DNA of 64,000 nt from Microglena sp. YARC (Eukaryota; Chlorophyta; Chlorophyceae; Chlamydomonadales; Chlamydomonadaceae): assembly GCA_022414725.1 (NCBI GenBank), contig CM039464.1, positions 434,001 through 498,000 of the forward strand, written 5' to 3'. The translations under genes and the position numbers were made by a program. The notes below the pieces were generated by a model that saw nothing but the letters and a program-made list of their open reading frames with translations, was not told the origin of the DNA and searched no databases. Shown here piece after piece: positions 57,236 to 64,000 of the stretch; position 1 is the first letter of the stretch; every line of letters starts with the position of its first letter.

Positions 57236-58500
57236 ATGCAGTCGCACACGCGATCATCGTTTCCACTCCTTACGTGTCCCCATGACATTCTTGATCGTAT
57301 TGCCGTATTCTCTTCAAACCCCAAGATTGTATTAGTGTGTAAAACTCTGCACAACAGATTTTCTGGATGGCCCCTTACCGGACTGATCCAACCACCACAG
57401 CGAGTTGGAGAGATGATGGCGAAAGGGGGGCGCGCCGACCTTCTAGCAGTATGCTTGGTGTCCAATCCTCTTGTACAGGTTAATGGCGTACAATTGAGGG
57501 CGAACCAAAATGAAACAAGCTTCTCCATGTGGCTGCCAAGACAGGTCACGCAGATGTCTGCAAGCTGCTGATGGATCCAGATGTGGCTGGACTTGAGTTC
57601 AGGGCCCGGGCGAACTCTAACGGCAGCTGGGCCTTGTGTGAGGCTGCCAATGAAGGTCACGCAGATGTCTGCCAGCTGCTGATGGATCCAGATGTGGCTG
57701 GAATTGAGTTCAGGGCCCGGGCGAACTCTAGATACAGCAGGGCCTTGGGGGCGGCTTCCCATGCAGGTCACGCAGATGTCTGCAAGCTGCTCATGGATCC
57801 AGCGGTGGCCGGAATTGAGTTCAGGGCCCGGGCGAACTCTGACAACAGCAGTGCCTTGTGGGCGGCTGCCAGTGGAGGTCACGCAGATGTCTGCACTCTT
57901 TTGATGGATCCAGAGGTGGCTGGAATTGAGTTCAGGGCCAGGGCGAACTCTAGCGACAGCAGGGCCTTGGGGGCGGCTGCAACGAAAGGTCTCGCAGATG
58001 TCTGCAAGCTGCTCATGGATCCAGCGATGGCTGGACTTGAGTTCAGGGCCCAGGCGAACTCTCACGACAGCAGGGCCTTGGGGGCGGCTGCCAATGCAGG
58101 TCACGCAGATGTCTGCAAGCTGCTGATGGATCCAGCGGTGGCTGGACTCAAGTTCAGGGCCCAGGCGAACTTCAGCGGCAGCAGGGCCTTGTGTGAGGCT
58201 GCCAATGCAGGTCACGCAGATGTCTGCAAGCTGCTGATGGATCCAGATGTGGCTGGACTTGAGTTCAGGGCCAGGGCGAATTCTAGAGACAGCAGGGCAT
58301 TGTGGCTGGCAGCCAAGGCAGGTCACGCAGATGTCTGCAAGCTGCTGATGGATCCAGAGGTGGCTGGAATTGAGTTCAGGGCCATTGGGGTAGGTTGCCA
58401 ATGAAGGTCACGCAGATGTCTGCAAGTTGATGATGGATCCAGCAGTGAATGGACTCAATTTCAGGGCCATTGTGAAACTTGACACGTTTCTTTCTTGCCA
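57236..58500 (+). CDS. F-box-like/ankyrin-repeat protein (37-aa unit), two frameshifts
   Basis: ATG at 57236 (MQSHTRSSFPLLTCPHDILD). The F-box-like segment continues VFSSNPKIVLVCKTLHNRFS, then a linker (GGRADLLAVCLVSNPLVQVN). A shift near 57530 leads to about eight ankyrin units of 37 residues (111 bp), from GHADVCKLLMDPDVAGLEFR to 58390. There a second shift precedes one more unit (CKLMMDPAVNGLNFRAIVKL). By family, the F-box joins an SCF ubiquitin ligase and the ankyrin repeats bind the target. The units are extremely alike at DNA level. Upstream ATTTATTTATACC at 57190-57202 could be a TATA element. Confidence 0.75.
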
Positions 58501-58529
58501 CCTTAGGGCAAGATGTATATACTCTCCTC

Positions 58530-59030
58530 AAACTTTTCAGAAATGTGTTCTGTTTGCTCAAGCGAAAATATCGCTGCGTGTGCCCAATAATTCCAGATGT
58601 AGCATAAATATTTGATTATGAGGCAGGAACTCTTTGAAAATGATTATTGATGCGCACGATGTAAGCCAACACGTTGACTTTTCAGGCTACTTTGAAGATG
58701 TAACTAACTTCTGTGTCCTTGAATGTTTTGTATCAATCTCCTGAAGACAGTATCTGTATTGACAAGATCGGTTACAAAGCTTGAATTGGTCAAATCCCCA
58801 AAATAAAAGGTGTCCCACAATCAAATGTCCCTAGCTGTATGGACATTTGATTGTGGGACATGATCAAAGTAGCCTGAAAAGTCAACGTGTTGGCTTACAT
58901 CGTGCGCATCAATAATCATTTTCAAAGCGTTCCTGCCTCATAATCAAATAATTCTGCTACATCTGGAATTATTGGGCACGCGCAGCGATATTTTCGCTTG
59001 AGCAAACTGAACACATTCTCAATAGCGTTG
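58530..59030. mobile_element. Inverted pair of family F ends around a transposase fragment
   Basis: 58530-58697 is the inverted copy of 58862-59030 (shared AACACGTTGACTTTTCAGGC, CGAAAATATCGCTGCG). Between them sit a family F tip (CAGCTAGGGACATTTGATTG, reverse, 58804-58837) and, right after TA, a second tip lacking its first bases (GGACATTTGATTGTGGGACA at 58841-58860). Two copies therefore lie head to head. Confidence 0.7.
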
Positions 59031-59272
59031 AACTCTGGACTGTAAGGAGGTACAAAGAGCGGGCGTATTCCTACAGAATCGAACGCAGAGATCGTCTCCT
59101 TTGAATGATGGAACTTGATATTGTCAAGGACAGCGACAGTACCCTGCTTTACATGTAACTCTGATACAAACTGTACAAAGTCAACTTTCTTGCAATTGTG
59201 ATCAAGGATCTTGTAATGAACGATACCTTTGACAGAAACGGCAGCGATTAGCGTCAATTTGGACATTCGCAA
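58922..59272 (-). pseudogene. IS630/Tc1-type transposase, C-terminal fragment
   Basis: Encodes SKLTLIAAVSVKGIVHYKIL, then VLDNIKFHHS with the second catalytic Asp, and FNAIENVFSLLKRKYRCACP with the catalytic Glu (DD34E spacing). The first Asp region and DNA-binding domain are missing, because homology stops at 59272 where another gene begins. Close in sequence to the transposase half of the Fanzor fusion (NAIEQIFGSMKRDYR). Confidence 0.8.
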
Positions 59273-59885
59273 TGTCCGAGAAATTTGGATATTTAAACGT
59301 TTGCCGCGTTGGCAATACCCTCTGCGACAAGTGTCACCGATGTAAAATTGTCAAGGCAGTGGTCCAGTATCCTGACTCGGATATCGACAAAATCATCCCA
59401 GCGTCTGTGTGGAAGTGCATGGATAGATTGTATTGAGCCTGCATATCCGTGTATTTGAGTTTGTTTGTCATCTTGTAGTGCATGGATATCCAGATTGTAT
59501 TGGGCTTGCATATCCGTGTATTTGAGTGTGTTTGTCATCTTGTAGTGCATGCAGATGTGTGTGTGGGGAACACCAAAGGAATCCTGCACGCTACATTCAA
59601 CCCAGAAGCTGATTTCTTCAAGCAACCACTAGTGAGTTTGATTTTTGTGATGTACTTTACTTGTTTAATTCATAGGTTTCTCTTGATTGTAATGTTACTG
59701 TCATGTCAAGCACTTGTGTATGGTCATACTGATGCAAGTAATGGCTGCTACCTTTGCATTTTTTAATGTTACTGTCATGTCAAGCACTTGTGTATGGTCA
59801 TACTGAAGATTACGTCACACTGGATGCAGTTATCAAAGACAATGAATTATGTACCCGATTCGTAGACACAAGCAACCTAAAATAT
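59272..59885 (+). CDS. Probable spliced gene fragment with Cys-rich first exon
   Basis: Exon-like segments in order: ATG at 59272 (MSEKFGYLNVCRVGNTLCDK then CHRCKIVKAVVQYPDSDIDK, with a CxxC-rich zinc-binding look); 59550-59632 (VCVGNTKGILHATFNPEADF then FKQPL) after a TGCATGCAG acceptor; and 59808-59880 (EDYVTLDAVIKDNELCTRFV). Between them lie AT-rich stretches beginning GTGCATG or GTGAGT and ending in AG, consistent with introns. The frame ends before a family A element at 59961. Unknown function. The only convincing intron-containing gene here, so probably host DNA. Confidence 0.4.
59404..59550 (+). repeat. Tandem duplication of about 70 bp (putative intron)
   Basis: AGTGCATGGATAGATTGTAT ... 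GTCATCTTGT is repeated once, with AGTGCATG at each boundary. A similar duplication (AATGTTACTGTCATGTCAAG, CACTTGTGTATGGTCATACTGA) lies at 59692-59805 in the next putative intron. Confidence 0.75.
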
Positions 59886-59960
59886 GTATGTATGACACAA
59901 GCAACCAAAAATATGTATGTATTTTCCCACATTTTTTGAGATATTGACATATTTGACATT

Positions 59961-60112
59961 TACACGACGGAATACTAAAATGAAACCGCTTTCTGGAGTG
60001 TACGGCACACCTCACGGTGTATCCAAATGGTGTACCAACCCACGGGGTAGTGGAATACCAATACGATTTTGAATCAACAAATTGCAGGATGTTAACGAGA
60101 ATATTTTAGATC
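59961..60112 (+). mobile_element. Family A end plus one 61-bp subterminal unit
   Basis: TACACGACGGAATACTAAAA through CCACGGGGTAGTGGAATACC, then a single reversed unit of the 61-bp satellite (ACGATTTTGAATCAACAAAT ... AACGAGAATATTTTAGATCACG). Mirrors the arrangement at 31140-31328. Confidence 0.7.
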
Positions 60113-60146
60113 ACGTCTCTCAATCCTGCAGACTCCGTATCGTTCT

Positions 60147-60338
60147 TTTGTCGGTACTTTCGAGAGTGTCCATTTCCCAGTACCGTGGCCCAAAAGAACA
60201 TGGGGTCTTTGTTGATGTGCAATGCGTGATGAAAGGAGGTTTTTTTGCTGGAGGACCATCCACTCGTACACCATAATGTCTGTCGACGCCGTATACCGTT
60301 TATTGGGATGTTTCATTTTACTGTTCCGTCGACTGTAG
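60147..60338. mobile_element. Unclassified repeat and family B end
   Basis: 60147-60250 matches 48335-48460. 60288-60338 is a solo family B end (reverse) ending CCGTCGACTGTA. Confidence 0.55.
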
Positions 60339-60387
60339 TACACCATCTTAAATTGACTACAAGCTCCGAAGTATCAGTATCACACTC

Positions 60388-60815
60388 CTATCGGTCAGTC
60401 GACAGAGTGGCCCATATTTCCCTGGCCTCATCTTCAATATTTTCCAGTTCCTGCTCCGACGACTGTGGCACACAACCCGGTGGTACAGACTTGACTGTTA
60501 CAACATCACAAAACTTAGAATCGAACCCGTCAATCTGCATATTCTCCTCCATCAAACCACGTTGTTTTACGGATTCCTGGCTCAGTGCTCTCGGTATGAC
60601 CTCTCCATGGGATTGCATCCCTGTAAGAATGATCGTCAGCATCACTGCAGCTGCTGCAATCGCTTCATCCAATGTCTCCCCACCACCAATGACGGATGAT
60701 AATCCAGGCACCCACACCTCGTGGAATTCGAAGCCGTCACTTTAGCACTTGTTGTGCACACCAAAGAATTTGTACGAATCATCATACTCATAAAATCTGG
60801 CAATCATGGCAATCA
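60388..60815 (-). pseudogene. HicB-like (antitoxin-fold) protein with an in-frame stop
   Basis: The segment VWVPGLSSVIGGGETLDEAI followed by AAAAVMLTIILTGMQSHGEV and IPRA matches the HicB pattern (PGLPG...GDTLEEAL...GE.IP). HicB proteins neutralise the HicA mRNA interferase in bacteria. Upstream in the same frame is the expected first strand (MIARFYEYDDSYKFFGVHNK), separated by one TAA. So either the copy is dead or the base is wrong. The C-terminal tail (VVTVKSVPPGCVPQSSEQEL, ENIEDEAREIW) is novel. No HicA partner is visible in the flanks. Presence in a eukaryotic or giant-virus context is unusual. Confidence 0.5.
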
Positions 60816-61003
60816 TAGTCTTGCAAGGAATAATATATTTTTACGCTGTAAAATAAGTGGGAGCATTCCAGTCAGAGACAGAATTTATGGGTACGTTCTT
60901 AGACAAATTGTGGTCAAGGTCACGGTCTCGTCCACTCGTCATCGAATGAAGTGTAAACAACCATTCATTCTTCAGTGACAGAAACTAATCAATTTAATTT
61001 TCC

Positions 61004-61430
61004 ATGAGTTCTTTTGACGAAATCAATGAAGATGTATTGGAGATCATTCTATCCAATGCGATTTCGAACGAATGCCACCTCAAACAAGTGGCTCTAGTTA
61101 GCAAACAGTGGAGTTTCGTTGCACCCCGGTGTATCACAAGGATTCACCTGAGACATTATAAAAGTTTGGACTACGTCTCACGCATTTGCAGGCTCCAAGA
61201 GTTGAAAATCTGTATCAATCGGGGGAAAGAAGACGTGCTCGACATATCACCTCTGTCCGGACTCACTTCGTTGGTTCACCTCGACATATCTTACACCTAC
61301 GTGACCGACCTATCACCTCTGTCCGGCCTCGCTTCGTTGGTTCACCTGAACATGTCGTCGTCCCCACGTGTGGACGACATATCACCACTGTCCGGACTCA
61401 CTGCCCTGAACTCAAGTCCAGCCACCTCTG
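61004..61430 (+). CDS. F-box-like/leucine-rich-repeat protein, 3' end fused to ankyrin DNA
   Basis: ATG at 61004 (MSSFDEINEDVLEIILSNAI), then an F-box-like segment (CHLKQVALVSKQWSFVAPRC) and at least three internalin-like LRRs (DISPLSGLTSLVHLDISYTY, DLSPLSGLASLVHLNMSSSP, DISPLSGLTAL). At about 61415 the sequence passes into reverse-oriented ankyrin repeat DNA, which supplies the last codons up to a stop at 61462. The gene is therefore truncated by fusion with the neighbouring array. By family, LRRs present substrates to the SCF ligase. Confidence 0.75.
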
Positions 61431-61439
61431 GATCCATCA

Positions 61440-61632
61440 GCAGCTTGCAGACATCTGCGTGACCTGCCTTGGAAGCCTCACACGAGGCCCTGCTGTCGCT
61501 ATAGTTCGCAAGGGCCCTGTACTCGGGGCCAGCCGCCTCTGGATCCATCAGCAGCTTGCAGACATCTGCGTGACCTTCCTTGGCAGCTGCCCCCAATGAC
61601 CTGCTGTTTCTAGAGTTTGCCCGGGCCCTGAA
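61440..61632 (-). pseudogene. Two trailing ankyrin units beyond the stop codon
   Basis: Units HADVCKLLMDPEAAGPEYRA and HADVCKLLMDPEVAGLEFRA continue past the TAG at 61633-61635, out of frame with the main array. Former C-terminal repeats of the gene at 61633-63105. Confidence 0.65.
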
Positions 61633-63105
61633 CTAAAGTCCAGCCACCTCTGGATCCATCAGCAGCTTGCAGACATCTGCGTGACCTGCCTTGGCCGCCG
61701 CCCACAAGGCCATGCTATTGATATGGTTCGCCCTTGCCCTGTACTGAAGTCCAGCCACATCTGGATCCATGAGCAGCTTGCAGACATCTGCATGACCTGC
61801 CTTGGCAGCCGCCCACAAGGCCCTGCTGTCGTTAGAGTTCGCCCTGGCCCTGAACTCAATTCCAGCCACCGCTGGATCCATCAGCAGCTTGCAGACATCT
61901 GCGTGACCTTCCTTGGCAGCCGCCACCAAGGCCCTGCTGTCGTTAGAGTTCGCCCTGGCCCTGAACTCAATTCCAGCCACTGCTGGATCCATCAGCAGCT
62001 TGCAGACATCTGCGTGACCTGCCTTGGCAGCCGCCCCAAAGGCCCTGCTGTCGCTAGAGTTCGCCCGGGCCCTGAACTGAACTCCAGCCACTGCTGGATC
62101 CATCAGCAGCTTGCAGACATCTGCGTGACCTGCATGGGAAGCCAGCCACAATGCCCAGCTGTCGCTAGAGTTCGCCAAGGCTCTGAACTCAAGTCCAGCC
62201 ACATCTGGATCCATCAGCAGCCTGCAGACATCTGCGTGACCTGCCTTGGCTGCCAGCCACAATGCCCTGCTGTCTCTAGAATTCGCCCTGGCCCTGAACT
62301 CAAGTCCAGCCACCACTGGATCAATCAGCAGCTTGCAGACATCTGCGTGACCTTCCTTTGCCGCATCACGCAAAGCCCAGCTGTCGTTAGAGTTCGCCAC
62401 GGCTCTGAACTCAAGTCCAGCCACCACTGGATCCATCAACAGCTTGCAGACATCTGCGTGACCTGCCTTGGCAGCCGCCCACAATGCCCTGCTGTCGAAA
62501 GTGTTCGCCCTGGCCCTGAACTCAAGTCCAGCCACCGCTGGATCCATTAGCAGCTTGCAGACATCTGCGTGACCTTCACTGGCAGTATCCAACAAGGCCC
62601 TGCTGTTGCTAGAGTTCGCCCTGGCCCTGAACTCAAGTCCAGCCACCGCTGGATCCATTAGAATCTTGCAGACATCTGCGTGACCTTCACTGGCAGTATC
62701 CAACAAGGCCCTGCTGTTGCTAGAGTTCGCCACGGCCCTGTACTCAAGTCCAGCCACCGCTGGATCCATCAGCAACTTGCAGACATCTGCTTGACCTGCC
62801 ATGGCAGCCACATAGAGAAGCTTGTTTTCATTTTGGTTCGCCCTCAATTGTACGCCATTAACCTGTACAAGAGGATTGGACACCAAGCATACTGCTAGAA
62901 GGTCGGCGCGCCCCCCTTTAGCCATCATCTCTCCAACTCGCTATGGTGGTTGGATCAGTCCGGTAAGGGGCCATCCAGAAAATCTGTTGTGCAGAGTTTT
63001 ACACACTAATACAATCTTGGGGTTGGAAGAGAATAGTGCAATACGATCAAGAATGTCATGGGGACACGTAAGGAGTGGAAACGATGATCGCGTGTGCGAC
63101 TTCAT
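61633..63105 (-). CDS. F-box-like/ankyrin-repeat protein with nonsense codon
   Basis: Inverted relative of 57236-58500. ATG at 63105 (MKSHTRSSFPLLTCPHDILD), F-box-like segment to GLIQPP, then TAG at 62943-62941 where the other copy has CAG (Gln). The frame continues without shift from MMAKGGRADLLAVCLVSNPL through about eleven 37-aa ankyrin units to 61633. Translation could restart at MMAKGG (62928), giving 431 aa without the F-box. Only one base separates the two states. Units differ chiefly at DAVAG/DVVAG and at NSSDSR/NSNDSR positions. Confidence 0.75.
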
Positions 63106-63156
63106 GTTCGATGAACATGTGTGTACAGGATGGTATAAATAAATAATGAGTTGGGA

Positions 63157-63310
63157 TAAACCCTATAAACCCTATAAACCCTATAAACCCTTGGTTGCAC
63201 TTGCCTGGCGGTATCTGCAAGCGGTAAGCTGTAAGCGGGACTTGCCTGGCGGTATCTGCAAGAGGTAAGCTGTAAGCGGCACTTGCCTGGAATGAAAGCG
63301 ACAAGCGGCA
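63157..63310. repeat. (TTTATAGGG)n plus GGCAAGTGC repeat, inverted orientation
   Basis: ATAAACCCTATAAACCCTAT at 63154-63190, then CACTTGCCTGGCGGTATCTG CAAG units (about 50 bp) to 63310. Same module as 56995-57180, upstream of the F-box/ankyrin gene on the reverse strand. Confidence 0.8.
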
Positions 63311-63350
63311 CAAATGCAAAACATTTGTTACCGGATGTACCGGTATCTGC

Positions 63351-63441
63351 TACACTCGACGGAATACTAAAATGAAACAGCTTTCTGGAGTGTACGGTAC
63401 ACCTTATGGTGTAGCAACCCACGGGGCAGTGGAACACCATC
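63351..63441 (+). mobile_element. Family A element end
   Basis: TACACTCGACGGAATACTAA through TTATGGTGTAGCAACCCACG to GCAGTGGAACACC, matching 59961-60055 and 31241-31328. Confidence 0.65.
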
Positions 63442-63569
63442 ATGTTTTTTTGTAGCCCATCAACTACCTCTCCTGGTCCGGTAGCCTTCAGAGTCGTGAT
63501 TGCAGAACCCTCAGGTCAGGATGATCCAACTTCATGTTGCGCTTGATCCCTGCCCAAAATAAGTCCATA

Positions 63570-64000
63570 CAGCTAGGGACATTTGATTGTGGGACACCTT
63601 TTATTTTGAAAAGTTGATTATGGGTATAAGGAAATGTGAGTGCAATATTGTATCACCATGAGAAGAATAAGTAGTGTCAGACAAAGGAGAAGGGGCTAAA
63701 ACGTTTGAGAAGCAGAAGATGGTGGTAAATAACGTCAAGGTCCACTAAGTACTGCATTGTCACAACAGTGTCAAAAGCGCATCCAATGTGGATATAGTGC
63801 AACCTGGAACCTAGACGTGAACTCTGCTGAACCTTCTTCTGCTTCTGATAACGTGGAGCGACCGGATGTATTCTGTGTTCCCTCGCCCCCCCCCCCTAAA
63901 ACCCCAGCTTCCGGAGAGGCAAATGTGGGCGCTCAACCAACCGACCCACCTGGGTCAGTTAGCAGCTTACAATTGTTATCCTCTGGGCCAGCTTAAATGC
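63570..64000 (+). mobile_element. Family F element, left end, running to the window edge
   Basis: TA followed by CAGCTAGGGACATTTGATTG, box GTGGGACACC at 63589-63598, then unique-looking interior. 63736-63753 resembles 40650-40667, and 63925-63999 is the inverted copy of 54908-54985. Forward 63757-63996 is open for 79 codons but has low-complexity Pro/Ser composition and is not called. Confidence 0.6.

Noticed and set aside
57193..58401. 402-codon reverse frame opposite the ankyrin array
   Set aside because: Antisense of a stop-free 111-bp repeat; its peptide repeats mirror the ankyrin units. The forward frame has the F-box and ankyrin consensus.
61681..62550. 289-codon forward frame opposite the second ankyrin array
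   Set aside because: Same reason: antisense of a homogeneous coding repeat.

Overview
The window reads as a draft-assembly scaffold from a eukaryote, most likely an alga. It has two runs of exactly 1000 N (300-1299 and 35860-36859), the 5' end of a eukaryotic large-subunit rRNA (32787-32857), a plant/algal-type acyl-lipid thioesterase with a basic N-terminal extension (12622-13344), TTTAGGG-like telomeric motifs, abundant satellites and a crowd of small inverted-repeat transposons. No prokaryotic operon structure or Shine-Dalgarno logic is seen. Interspersed are intronless genes of the kind carried by large algal DNA viruses, so I read much of the unique sequence as an endogenised, decaying giant-virus insertion. 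The species cannot be named from the sequence.

Layout. 1-1.3 kb: ankyrin tract and gap. 1.3-9.7 kb: gene remnants (dual-specificity phosphatase, class-I glutamine amidotransferase, a duplicated 109-aa gene, a GC-rich TauE/SafE-like half transporter) broken by frameshifts and MITEs. 9.7-15 kb: better preserved genes (Ala/Pro-linker protein, ribbon-helix-helix protein, acidic J-domain-like protein, thioesterase, coiled coil, RNA ligase). 15.0-18.2 kb: a complete Tc1/mariner element with 17-bp terminal inverted repeats and TA target duplication whose single long reading frame joins a DD34E transposase to a Fanzor (eukaryotic TnpB-like RNA-guided nuclease). 18.4-22 kb: FHA-RING protein and several unknown genes. 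22-31.3 kb: mostly satellites (42, 77, 106 and 61 bp units), a decayed second copy of the J-domain-like gene, and a broken F-box/ankyrin gene. 31.3-36 kb: a decayed mariner element, rRNA fragment, AT-rich DNA and a long TCAG-type array. 36.9-45.4 kb: no supportable gene. 45.4-56.3 kb: the densest virus-like block (unknown proteins, a membrane-anchored virion-like protein, a tail-fibre-like protein ending in a peptidase S74 chaperone domain, a protein kinase, a phosphoribosyltransferase-like protein). 56.3-64 kb: two inverted F-box/ankyrin genes sharing an upstream telomere-like module, an F-box/LRR gene, a HicB-like gene, and transposon fragments.

The genes do not form a visible pathway; what ties the window together is mobile DNA. 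At least four inverted-repeat families recur, several sharing an internal GTGGGACACC box 18-19 nt from the tip. The outstanding item is the transposase-Fanzor fusion: one polypeptide that could combine DNA cut-and-paste with RNA-guided DNA cleavage. Many genes carry single-base frameshifts; I cannot tell from sequence alone which are true decay and which are assembly errors.
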